Of a stretch of 64,000 nucleotides of DNA, positions 6,380 through 13,713 are shown piece by piece (position 1 is the stretch's first letter; every line of letters begins with the position of its first letter). A program made the translations under genes and the position numbers. The notes beneath the pieces are model-generated. The model had not been told where the DNA came from. It was given only the letters and a program-made list of their open reading frames with translations, and searched no databases. Origin of the DNA: Actinobacillus sp. GY-402 (lineage in GTDB: Bacteria > Pseudomonadota > Gammaproteobacteria > Enterobacterales > Pasteurellaceae); contig NZ_CP062137.1 of NCBI RefSeq assembly GCF_014843355.1, positions 1,426,001-1,490,000 on the forward strand, read 5' to 3'.

Positions 6380-7651
6380 TTAGCTAGATTTCATCGACTG
6401 AGATAGATGACGAATTATCTCAAGTGATTGATTTCGTTCAGCCTCTGATGGAGAGTGAACAGTATTTGGTAGATATTTCGTAGCCCTAGAAGGGTATTTG
6501 TCATAATGTTGTTTGTTTTCCGCTTGTTGAGCTTTGTTAATCAAATATGGTTTGAATTCTCCCACAATCGCTCGCTGAACAATTTTGAAAAGATATGCCG
6601 CTGGTTTTTTGATATCACCTTTCGATATGCGTTCTTTAGCTTCAAACAAGATTGCCTTGCGAGTATCGTCGTCAAACGGCTGTAATGCCGACAAAATCGA
6701 ATTTTTCTCCAATGCACTAAGTTGGAATCCATCTAAGTCATTCAAATGAGAATCGTCTCCAGTACTAGTACTGTACTTTATATTAGTACTTTTAGTACTA
6801 GTACTATGGACTTCCACATAGTTCCGATATGGAACTAAGCCTAAAATCAATGGGTTAGCTTCATGTTGGTGACAGAGTTCCATATTGGAACTCTGTGGGT
6901 TTACTGATGTTTCACCAAGTTCCCTATTATATTTGCTGAGTTCCATATCGGAACTCAGTAGTTTTTCCTGAGTTTCTTGGACGGCAATAGCTATATTTTC
7001 AGGTAATTCAGTAGCTGTTTTTTCGATGACAACACTATCCTTATGATGCTTATAACGTTCTTTTATTACACCAATATGAGATATAAAGTGCCATAATTGG
7101 TCTTTATGTTCCAAAATTCGAGTAATTATTGCTGAGGCAATATCTCTAACTAATGGATCTTTATGTAAAGCTGCTTTTTCAACAATACGCAGATAGTCAC
7201 TGTTGAGTTGAATAGCATCTGTGAGACTTAGTGGCTCATCATTCATGATGTACACATTACCTAATACTTGTCCATGAGCATTTCGAACAGTCTCACACAA
7301 TGTAAGCCAACGAGTTAATCTAAGGATCAACAATGTTTGGCTCACCACCTTTCTTGAAACAGTCTTTCCTTGAAAAGCTCTATCTGATAACCATAAGCTT
7401 AATTCTTCATACGAAGGAAATACTGAGCCTTGAAACTGATATGCATTCAATTTAATAAGTTGCCAAGCTGTTTTTGCTCTAGGTGTTAAGTATTGATCTG
7501 TTAATAATCTAAGTGGTACCGTTTCATGGCGATTACCAACATATAACAAACCTTGAAAGAGATTTTTTTCAAGCTCATTTTTTTGTTCTACTTTTTCAAT
7601 CAATTTTTTTCTTGCAACTTCAGTTTGAATATTTATAATTTGCTTGTTCAT
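6380..7651 (-). CDS. STY4528-like pathogenicity-island/ICE replication protein
   Basis: This 423-residue protein resembles the STY4528 family described as island replication proteins. The N-terminal half (residues about 30-180) looks folded and helical, with LPLRLL-like and SYEELSLWLSDRAFQGKTVSRKVVSQTLLILRLTRWLTLCETVR segments that look like winged-helix DNA-binding structure. A low-complexity linker rich in Ser, Thr and Asn covers about 210-300; its DNA is packed with palindromes (6761-6958). The C-terminal part has a helical region with ISKGDIKKPAAYLFKIVQRA. I chose the ATG at 7651 because GGAG lies 6 bases upstream; the ATG at 7663 has no ribosome site. It is flanked by a terminator upstream and the 40-bp repeat array downstream. 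Confidence 0.68.
   Translation of the reverse strand: MNKQIINIQTEVARKKLIEKVEQKNELEKNLFQGLLYVGNRHETVPLRLLTDQYLTPRAKTAWQLIKLNAYQFQGSVFPSYEELSLWLSDRAFQGKTVSRKVVSQTLLILRLTRWLTLCETVRNAHGQVLGNVYIMNDEPLSLTDAIQLNSDYLRIVEKAALHKDPLVRDIASAIITRILEHKDQLWHFISHIGVIKERYKHHKDSVVIEKTATELPENIAIAVQETQEKLLSSDMELSKYNRELGETSVNPQSSNMELCHQHEANPLILGLVPYRNYVEVHSTSTKSTNIKYSTSTGDDSHLNDLDGFQLSALEKNSILSALQPFDDDTRKAILFEAKERISKGDIKKPAAYLFKIVQRAIVGEFKPYLINKAQQAENKQHYDKYPSRATKYLPNTVHSPSEAERNQSLEIIRHLSQSMKSS
6761..6958. repeat. Cluster of palindromes inside the replication-protein gene
   Basis: Three inverted repeats share a GTTCC-N5-GGAAC core: arms TAGTTCC/GGAACTA (6819-6837), CAGAGTTCC/GGAACTCTG (6873-6895) and CTGAGTTCC/GGAACTCAG (6936-6958). 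Outer arm bases differ between copies but stay complementary, so pairing rather than sequence is kept. A half-site AAGTTCC lies at 6917-6923. To their left, AGTACTAGTACT occurs at 6761-6772 and 6794-6805 with AGTACT at 6785-6790. All lie in the low-complexity linker coding region. They look like dimer-binding sites or cruciforms, possibly an origin inside the rep gene. Confidence 0.85.
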
Positions 7652-7686
7652 GTGCAGCTCCATGCGTATGGATAATGAAAAGTATC

Positions 7687-7714
7687 AAACCGAGATAGCC
7701 CCCTATCTCGGTTT
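7687..7714. terminator. Terminator between the DUF2857 and replication-protein genes
   Basis: A perfect 12-bp stem AAACCGAGATAG / CTATCTCGGTTT encloses CCCC. It lies 6 bases after the DUF2857 stop codon on the minus strand and so separates the par/dnaB operon from the replication-protein gene. Confidence 0.8.
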
Positions 7715-7720
7715 TCTTAT

Positions 7721-8281
7721 CTAGAGATTCCCTTTTTCCCATAAAGAAACTAAACGGGAGACTTCAGTCAAACTTACTTTGGATTCTTCAGCAATAAACA
7801 TCAGTAAGTCTAAACCTTCTTCGGATTGTTCAACATTTTGAGTTAAAGAGTCCTTATGAGAATTCCACAGTTGCCAAACAAGATGCTCTTCCTCTTCTGT
7901 TGCATTACGTTTTCTGCCCATTGCTTCTTTGATACCAAGTAATTTTCTTCTTGCCGAAACTTCAGCAGAACTCCAACCAAAACGATGATTCAGCATCTCG
8001 GATGATGCACCCAATTCCAACGCTCTATCAATAATATTACGTTGGCGAGTATTCTCTCGAACTGCTTCAACGAGATTCCAAAATGTGCCATGATTTACTT
8101 GAATAGATGCAAAAGAAATATGGCTTTCACTTAAATCTTGAATCTCCTGTGTTGTTAAATTATCAATTGCTGATAATTCAGATTCATCAAAACCTAATTG
8201 GTGGCAATAATGGATTTCACCTCTTCTAATATGAGATAAAATCTCACAAATAATGGCTTGATTGAGTGTTGTATTAAGCAT
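7721..8281 (-). CDS. DUF2857-family ICE protein
   Basis: The 186-residue protein belongs, as far as I can recognise, to the DUF2857 family (STY4526-like) that follows parB in this ICE class. It starts MLNTTLNQAIICEILSHIRRGE and has a central segment HRFGWSSAEVSARRKLLGIKEAMGRKRNATEEEE that looks like a helix-turn-helix with a basic extension. This suggests a DNA-binding or regulatory part in replication. Its start codon lies 1 base from the parB stop, so it is the last gene of the parA-dnaB-parB operon, closed by the terminator at 7687-7714. Function unproven. Confidence 0.7.
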   Translation of the reverse strand: MLNTTLNQAIICEILSHIRRGEIHYCHQLGFDESELSAIDNLTTQEIQDLSESHISFASIQVNHGTFWNLVEAVRENTRQRNIIDRALELGASSEMLNHRFGWSSAEVSARRKLLGIKEAMGRKRNATEEEEHLVWQLWNSHKDSLTQNVEQSEEGLDLLMFIAEESKVSLTEVSRLVSLWEKGNL

Positions 8282-8282
8282 C

Positions 8283-10031
8283 TTATACTCCCATACGGAC
8301 TTGTTCTTTTATATAACGGACAATACGGATAAGGCGGAAAATACGAACGAGCACTAGGTCAGAGATTTCTGGTGCATCTCGTAATGTACCAACCAATGCT
8401 GTAGCAGATAGTGTTAATAGTCGCTCTACATCTCTTTTATCTATGTTATCGGTCATCAATATAGACAGTAGAGAGTGTATAAAGACCGTTGTTTTATTTG
8501 GCTCAGTAATATCTAATGGTAATACAGTAAAACTGTAGTCTACGAGTTCATAGACCACGTGCTGAATAAGATGAGCAATACCATATTCTTCTGCAATATC
8601 TAGAGCGAGAGAAAAGGCATCCATCTTATGTGAGCGATTTGGATAAATTTTCCAAATATTAGTGACGGGTTGCTTACCTTGATTTGCGAATTCCAATCCA
8701 TTTTCTATCGCTTCTTCAGCTCTCTGAGTTTCTGGATTGACACCTGGGGTTAATCCATATCCAGCAAAGTGTTGTGCGATAGCTTCAGAGAGTTCATTAT
8801 CGGTATCAATACTTGGCATTGATATAGATGCTAAGTTACTAGAATCTCCGTTTGGAATATTGAATTGGTGATCGACTTCATCCACAGATTCTGGCTCATT
8901 CGATATTGTAGATACCGACATAGAATAGGGAGTAGCATCTTTAGCTTCTTTTTGTGATGTAACTGGGGTTTCAGCTGTTTCTTTATGATTCTCCTTATCT
9001 TGAATTTCATGTATACGATGCTCGCTATCCGTTGCACGTTGAATGATTTCGGGCTGCTTTTCTAGCAAACGTTGTAATTTTCGCTCTTCCAAATTGATTT
9101 CTAATTTAAGAGCTTCATAAGTAACTTGATATGCAAAGGCTTCAGAAATGTTGCCAATCAGTACATCCTCAAATTCAGAGATGGCAAAATTTTCAGGTGA
9201 CTCATCAAAAGGAGAGAGTGTATTCATCCATAATTTAGAAAAATCACTATTTACAGGAAATTCTTCTTTATACTTGTCCCAAGAGTTTTGGGCGTTTCTA
9301 TGGATAGTTAATAGTTTCTCTATTTGTGCTTTACCAAATCCAGATAACAGTATATTAGGAATATGGGGGTATAAATAAGTTAAACATTGCTCCATTCTGG
9401 CAATAATTTGGTTTGAGATCGGATATCCATTTTCACCAAGCTTTTCTGATAATTTACGATGAGAAAAATATTCTTTATATTTTTCTTCATATAATGCCTT
9501 AACCTCTCTAATTCCCAAGGCTTTTTCAATAAATGAAAGCTCCCCACGAATATCATTTTCCGCTAAATGCCCAATAAGCATATTGAGCTTAGAATTGATG
9601 TCATTAGCTTCACCCTCCCAAGGCTTAAAGACACATTCAATAGACCAAAAACGAGGATCTTGGGTTTCTGTAAACAACTCTTTCAAAGCTTGTAAGCGAG
9701 TATTACCGCCGTCAGCAATAGTATAAAAACTATCGCCTGGACGCTGTGTAACATTAGGTGCGTGATCGAGTCCTCTTGATTTAATAGATGCCTTAATTTC
9801 TTCATAGGCTGGATTTTTGGTTTTACGAGGATTGCCTTCATAGGGGCGTAATTTATCCAACGTAACTACAATTAAACGTTTTTTATGTTCACCTGAAACA
9901 GTATGAGCTGTAGGTGTATTATAGTCTGGTGATGTATTGTGGATTGCAGGCTGAGTTAATTGCTGCAACATACTTAGTCGTCTTTCTTCTTTTGATTTTC
10001 CATTAGCAAATGGATTTTTTCCACTACTCAT
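8283..10031 (-). CDS. parB: ParB-family partition protein, PFGI-1 ICE class
   Basis: The 582-residue protein has a ParB/sulfiredoxin-type domain at about 55-130: VVTLDKLRPYEGNPRKTKNP, then IKASIKSRGLDHAPNVTQRPGD and IADGGNTRLQALKEL, where GGNTR takes the place of the usual GERR motif. A helical DNA-binding region follows (HRKLSEKLGENGYPISNQIIARMEQ), then a long acidic, probably disordered stretch and a helical C-terminal domain. It is about twice the length of chromosomal ParB, as usual for this ICE family. The ATG at 10031 is preferred over 10091: GGAG lies 6 bases before it and it overlaps the dnaB stop by 8 bases, indicating translational coupling. With ParA it should stabilise the excised ICE. 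Confidence 0.86.
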   Translation of the reverse strand: MSSGKNPFANGKSKEERRLSMLQQLTQPAIHNTSPDYNTPTAHTVSGEHKKRLIVVTLDKLRPYEGNPRKTKNPAYEEIKASIKSRGLDHAPNVTQRPGDSFYTIADGGNTRLQALKELFTETQDPRFWSIECVFKPWEGEANDINSKLNMLIGHLAENDIRGELSFIEKALGIREVKALYEEKYKEYFSHRKLSEKLGENGYPISNQIIARMEQCLTYLYPHIPNILLSGFGKAQIEKLLTIHRNAQNSWDKYKEEFPVNSDFSKLWMNTLSPFDESPENFAISEFEDVLIGNISEAFAYQVTYEALKLEINLEERKLQRLLEKQPEIIQRATDSEHRIHEIQDKENHKETAETPVTSQKEAKDATPYSMSVSTISNEPESVDEVDHQFNIPNGDSSNLASISMPSIDTDNELSEAIAQHFAGYGLTPGVNPETQRAEEAIENGLEFANQGKQPVTNIWKIYPNRSHKMDAFSLALDIAEEYGIAHLIQHVVYELVDYSFTVLPLDITEPNKTTVFIHSLLSILMTDNIDKRDVERLLTLSATALVGTLRDAPEISDLVLVRIFRLIRIVRYIKEQVRMGV

Positions 10032-11415
10032 AATCTGCTCCAAATTTATATTCTTCATCAGGTATATTCTCAAAGAGAGAGTATTGACCATAAAACTTCG
10101 TCATTACCGTACCGATCGGACCGTTACGTTGTTTGCCAATGATGATTTCAGCAATTCCTTTTAACTCCGAATCTGGGTAATAGACATCATCTCGATATAC
10201 AAATAATAAGAGATCTGCATCTTGTTCTAAGGAGCCTGAATCTCTTAAATCTGAAGGCATTGGGCGTTTATCTGCTCGTTGTTCCAAATTTCTATTGAGT
10301 TGAGAAAGAGCTACCACAGGGCAATTGATTTCTTTCGCTAACTCTTTCAGTGACTTAGAAATATTCCCAATTTCAAGATTTCTATTTCTCCCATCTTTTG
10401 CGGTCGGATCAGACATTAGCTGAAGATAATCAATAATAATCATCGAAGGCTGACCATATTTCCGTACATTTCGGCGAACCTTTGTTTTCAGTATTTGTGG
10501 AGTTAAATAGCTACTGTCATCAATAAGCAACCTATTTACCCAATTATTATTGATATATTCAAAAGTCGTTGAAAATCTAGCCCAATCTTCGTCGTTCATG
10601 AGCATTGCTTGGCGCAACTTTTGCGATTCCACCCGAGATTTCATAGAAATAAAACGCTGCAGAATTTGATCTGCTGGCATTTCTAGACTGTAATACTGCA
10701 CAGATTTATCTTTCTGAGACTCTAGAGCACCATCAGCAAATACAATAGATAAGGCTGTTTTCCCCATTGATGGTCTAGCCGCAAGAATAATTAGGTCACT
10801 ATTTTGTGCTCCAGCGGTATTTGAATCCAATCGTTCAATACCAAACGATGTTCCTGTAACCACAGAATTAGTTTTACAACTAGCATCCATTTTTTGTAAA
10901 ACTTGTTTAAGGACACCTGCTAGGTCAACAGTGGTTTCTTCATGAACATTTAGGGTAAGATCCGTCAGTTTTTTTTCTGTCTTTTCTAATAAAGTCTCTA
11001 GCGATTCTTGTGAATTGACCTTGATAGACTCTGTTTTGAGCTCATTACCGAGAACAAATAGCTCACGAGCTTGACTGTCACGTCTAACAATAGAAGCATA
11101 AACTGCGGTATTAGCAGAGCTAGGAGTATTTTTACTAAGCTCAATGAGATAAGAAAAATCTAATTGATCTAATAAATTTAGTTCTTTCAGTCTCCGTTCC
11201 AAAGTAATTACATCTACAGGTAAATTAGCCTCAAAAAGTTGAGACATAACCCTAAAAATGATTTTATGTGCCCCAATGTAAAAATTATGTTCATTCAACA
11301 AGAGAGAAACGTCATCCCATAATTCATTATTGATGAGTAAGCCGCCTAATACCCCCTGTTCAGCATTCATTGAGTAAACTAGTGTTGGCTGATATGTAGT
11401 AGATGATTTAGTCAT
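10024..11415 (-). CDS. dnaB: Replicative DNA helicase of the DnaB family, ICE-borne
   Basis: This 463-residue protein has the full DnaB layout: an N-terminal primase-interacting domain (EQGVLGGLLINNELWDDV, residues about 19-120), a linker, and a RecA-like motor with Walker A ARPSMGKT (213-220), Walker B IIIDYLQLM (about 325) and a LSQLNRNLEQRADKRP motif near 380. It would unwind DNA at the ICE fork; with its own SSB, topoisomerase and initiator-like protein this points to replication of the excised element. It lies 12 bases after parA and overlaps parB, so the three are one operon. It is distinct from the host dnaB, which is not in the window. Confidence 0.93.
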   Translation of the reverse strand: MTKSSTTYQPTLVYSMNAEQGVLGGLLINNELWDDVSLLLNEHNFYIGAHKIIFRVMSQLFEANLPVDVITLERRLKELNLLDQLDFSYLIELSKNTPSSANTAVYASIVRRDSQARELFVLGNELKTESIKVNSQESLETLLEKTEKKLTDLTLNVHEETTVDLAGVLKQVLQKMDASCKTNSVVTGTSFGIERLDSNTAGAQNSDLIILAARPSMGKTALSIVFADGALESQKDKSVQYYSLEMPADQILQRFISMKSRVESQKLRQAMLMNDEDWARFSTTFEYINNNWVNRLLIDDSSYLTPQILKTKVRRNVRKYGQPSMIIIDYLQLMSDPTAKDGRNRNLEIGNISKSLKELAKEINCPVVALSQLNRNLEQRADKRPMPSDLRDSGSLEQDADLLLFVYRDDVYYPDSELKGIAEIIIGKQRNGPIGTVMTKFYGQYSLFENIPDEEYKFGADYE

Positions 11416-11427
11416 ACTTTCCCCCTA

Positions 11428-12246
11428 TTACTTACATTTTGTAGTGAATTTATCCACCCATTGTGGGAAAAGTAATGAACACAAAATCCTGATATTTTCA
11501 GCTTCTTTAGAACTATGTTTGTGTACAGGTAGAGCTCTAGTAGCTGCTTCTCGATATGCGACCCGAGAAGGGATTACAAAATCAAGTAATTCAATATTTG
11601 AGTTCTCTGTATTTGCAAATAAATCTTTGAGATTAGCGATAACCTCTCTTGAATCATTAGTATGATCAACGCAGTTAATTACTGCTTTGAGTGGTGGAAG
11701 ATGTATACCGTAGTCTGTAAAAATGTGTAGATTTTTATATATACCTAAGGTACCACGCATAAATTCACGAGCAGATACCAACTCTGGTCTTAGTGGAGAA
11801 AGGATAAGATCGCTAGCAAGGACTGTCATATCAACAGTTATGCCTCGTGTACCTCTAGTGTCAATGATGATTAAATCATAGCCATCAATTTTTTTAACAA
11901 GCTGATTAAATTTTAGGATACCTCCTGGTGTACTTGTAAGCTCGGTAGAGAGCTTATCTAGTGGGTCATTAGATTGGATTAAATCCAAGTTAGAAAATTC
12001 GGTCCGAGAGATAATCTCATTTAATGGAAGATCAGGGCGAGTGAAAAATTCATACAATCCAAAAGGTGCAGAATCTTCAATATGATAATAAGACGATAGG
12101 GTAGGTTGAACATCAGTGTCGATCATTAAGGTTTTAATACCATGATCAGCACAAAAAGCACCTATATTTGCGACATTAGTTGATTTTGTTACTCCACCTT
12201 TAGTGGACATTACAGTAACAATAAACGGTTTGATAGACTGTGGCAT
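11428..12246 (-). CDS. parA: ParA-family partition ATPase (Soj-like), ICE-borne
   Basis: The 272-residue protein is a deviant Walker ATPase: KGGVTKST at 16-23 with the signature Lys16, DTDVQPTLSSYY near 43 (Walker A' region) and DLIIIDTRGTRG near 127 (Walker B). It should bind DNA non-specifically with ATP and be driven by ParB. ParA homologues at one end of ICEs are needed for maintenance of the excised circle; this one is the first gene inside the ICE, beginning 58 bases from the ICE tRNA-Leu. GGAG precedes its ATG. Read-through from the tRNA promoter could contribute to its expression. Confidence 0.93.
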   Translation of the reverse strand: MPQSIKPFIVTVMSTKGGVTKSTNVANIGAFCADHGIKTLMIDTDVQPTLSSYYHIEDSAPFGLYEFFTRPDLPLNEIISRTEFSNLDLIQSNDPLDKLSTELTSTPGGILKFNQLVKKIDGYDLIIIDTRGTRGITVDMTVLASDLILSPLRPELVSAREFMRGTLGIYKNLHIFTDYGIHLPPLKAVINCVDHTNDSREVIANLKDLFANTENSNIELLDFVIPSRVAYREAATRALPVHKHSSKEAENIRILCSLLFPQWVDKFTTKCK

Positions 12247-12303
12247 ACAAATCTCTCCATTTTAATTAGTAAAGAAATTTGTCTTTTGTGCAGTCTAAGA
12301 CGA

Positions 12304-12389
12304 TGGTGCCTGAGGTCGGACTCGAACCGACACGCTTTAGGGGCGACGGATTTTGAATCCGTTGTGTCTACCGATTTCACCACTCAGGC
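12304..12389 (-). tRNA. Complete tRNA-Leu(CAA) carried by the ICE
   Basis: The 86-base sequence starts GCCTGAG and ends CTCAGGCACCA, so the acceptor stem pairs fully and CCA is encoded. The anticodon loop TTCAAAA gives anticodon CAA (UUG codons). It has the long variable arm of a class II tRNA and the T-loop GGTTCGAGTCC. Its D-arm and anticodon stem differ at several bases from the broken host copy at 12443-12481, so it is not simply the restored host gene. It has no obvious promoter of its own; the host tRNA promoter at 12518-12545 would read into it. Confidence 0.95.
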
Positions 12390-12433
12390 ATTGAGGTGGT
12401 ATTTTTGATTTTGCCAGATTTACCGTTCATATA

Positions 12434-12458
12434 CGCAGAAGATTTTGAATCCGCTGCG
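12434..12458. other. ICE attachment-site junction in a tRNA anticodon loop
   Basis: Two imperfect inverted 9-bp arms, CGCAGAAGA (12434-12442) and TCCGCTGCG (12450-12458), match at 7 of 9 positions as inverted repeats and flank the 7-bp TTTTGAA, which is the tRNA anticodon loop. This is the layout of a tyrosine-recombinase core site with a 7-bp overlap. The right arm belongs to the host tRNA; the left arm is ICE sequence. The same GATTTTGAATCCG core occurs in the ICE tRNA at 12349-12361. Confidence 0.7.
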
Positions 12459-12481
12459 TCTACCAATTTCGCCACCCAGGC
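12443..12481 (-). pseudogene. 5' half of the host tRNA-Leu(CAA), cut by ICE insertion
   Basis: Reading leftward from 12481 the sequence GCCTGGGTGGCGAAATTGG continues through D-arm and anticodon stem to TTCAAAA, exactly as a tRNA-Leu. After the anticodon loop it departs from any tRNA: no variable arm, no T-loop and no partner for GCCTGGG. The 3' half is expected at the other ICE end, outside the window. Confidence 0.82.
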
Positions 12482-12517
12482 TTCACTGATAAACATCATC
12501 TGGTTTGTGTGCTGTGC

Positions 12518-12545
12518 ATTATACGGGTATTCACCGGGCTTGCAA
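12518..12545 (-). promoter_or_regulatory. Host tRNA-Leu promoter
   Basis: On the minus strand TTGCAA (12540-12545) and a perfect TATAAT (12518-12523) are separated by 16 bp, and the broken tRNA begins 37 bp after the -10 box. This promoter now serves the remnant and then the ICE-borne tRNA-Leu. Confidence 0.7.
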
Positions 12546-12587
12546 GCAGAAATTTTTATTTTTTATCCGTTCGCTGTAAAATTCGCC

Positions 12588-12635
12588 AAATTTTGACCGC
12601 ACTTATCAGATAACGACAAAAGTGCGGGCAAATTT
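12588..12635 (-). terminator. Uptake-signal inverted pair after lptG
   Basis: Two uptake signals face each other: AAATTTTGACCGCACTT (12588-12604) and AAGTGCGGGCAAATTT (12620-12635). They can form a stem with a 15-base loop just after the lptG stop codon. It is the first uptake signal on the host side of the ICE junction. Confidence 0.6.
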
Positions 12636-12645
12636 TGAGCCATTT

Positions 12646-13710
12646 TTAATCCCGTTTACGGCTGAGCAACCACCAGGTAATAATCAGGAAAAGGACGCTC
12701 GGCATTAGCGCGCCGGCAATAGGCGCCACATTATAAACCAAACTTAACGGCCCAAAAATCTCATTGATCACATAAAACAGGAAGCCGAAACAAATCCCCG
12801 TCACAATGCGTGCGCCTGCCGTGACGCTACGTAACGGCCCAAAAATAAACGACAACGCTAACATCATCATCACGCCCACCGAAATCGGTTGGAATAATTT
12901 CCGCCAATAGGTCAGCTCGAACTTTTTGCTGTCCTGTCCCGTTTGGTGCAAAAACGCAATATATTCCGACAAACCGGAAATAGAAAGCGAAGTCGGCCGC
13001 AAAGATACAATGCCTAATTTATCCGGTGTTAAAGAAGTCTGCCATTCCTGCGAAATATAATTTTTCGTGGAAATTTTATCCGGCTTAATATCGGATACAT
13101 TCAACTGCTGCAACTGCCATTTTCCGTTCTCGTAAGTCGCGCTATTGGCGTGACTGAGGCGTTGTAACTGGCGATTATCGAAATGGTAGATGTATACGTC
13201 TTTCAGATTGGCGTCTTCACGCACTTGGCGAACAAAAATAAAATCATTGCCGTCTTTCGCCCACACGCTGTTTTTCACAGACATCAAAGAACCGCCCGAA
13301 ATGGCTTTCGCACGCATATCGCGGGCGTATTGTTCCGTTTGCGGAATCCCCCACTCGCCAATCACCATGGTCATCAACACCAAGGGAATAGCGGTTTTCA
13401 TGACGGCAATGCCAATTTTCAGCCGGGAAAATCCCGCCGACTGCATCACGATTAATTCGCTGCGGCTTGCCAGATTCCCCAACGCAATCAACGCGCCGAG
13501 CAACGCCGCCATCGGGAAAAAGGTTTCAACATCTTTCGGTATGGTTAAAACCGTGAAAAGCACGGCCTGCAAGCTGTCATAAGTGCCCTTTCCTACCGAA
13601 CGGAACTGTTCTACGAATTTAATAATGGCGGACAATCCCACCAACGTCAGCAAAGTGGCAAAAATCGTCCCTAAAATGCTTTTGCCGATATAACGTTCCA
13701 ATGTATTCAT
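12646..13710 (-). CDS. lptG: LPS export permease LptG
   Basis: LptG pairs with LptF in the inner membrane and, powered by LptB, moves lipopolysaccharide from the membrane to the LptC-LptA bridge. The 354-residue protein has the family layout: three membrane segments at the N-terminus (MNTLERYIGKSILGTIFATLL, then around 60 and 100), a periplasmic beta-jellyroll of about 150 residues, and three C-terminal segments starting near 275. The coupling-helix motif SELIVMQSAGFSRLKI (about 84-99) is present. It follows lptF by 3 bases. Confidence 0.95.
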   Translation of the reverse strand: MNTLERYIGKSILGTIFATLLTLVGLSAIIKFVEQFRSVGKGTYDSLQAVLFTVLTIPKDVETFFPMAALLGALIALGNLASRSELIVMQSAGFSRLKIGIAVMKTAIPLVLMTMVIGEWGIPQTEQYARDMRAKAISGGSLMSVKNSVWAKDGNDFIFVRQVREDANLKDVYIYHFDNRQLQRLSHANSATYENGKWQLQQLNVSDIKPDKISTKNYISQEWQTSLTPDKLGIVSLRPTSLSISGLSEYIAFLHQTGQDSKKFELTYWRKLFQPISVGVMMMLALSFIFGPLRSVTAGARIVTGICFGFLFYVINEIFGPLSLVYNVAPIAGALMPSVLFLIITWWLLSRKRD

Positions 13711-13713
13711 AGG

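Larger units (their letters stand above)
1..12449. mobile_element. Right part of an ICEHin1056/PFGI-1-class integrative and conjugative element
   Basis: All genes here point leftward and belong to families typical of this ICE class: parA, dnaB-like helicase, parB, DUF2857, STY4528-like replication protein, DUF1845/PFL_4669, DUF3158, ssb, topB and DUF3577. Base composition is clearly AT-richer than to the right. No exact 9-bp uptake signal was seen here by eye, while the flank has dozens. The right boundary falls within the anticodon loop of a broken host tRNA-Leu gene (12443-12449). The left boundary, integrase and conjugation genes are not in the window. Assignment to the ICEHin1056 family is from remembered gene order and the tRNA-Leu target. 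Confidence 0.88.

Noticed and set aside
12304-12481. Two functional tandem tRNA-Leu genes
   Set aside because: The right copy has no variable arm, T-loop or 3' acceptor strand after the anticodon loop; it is a fragment.
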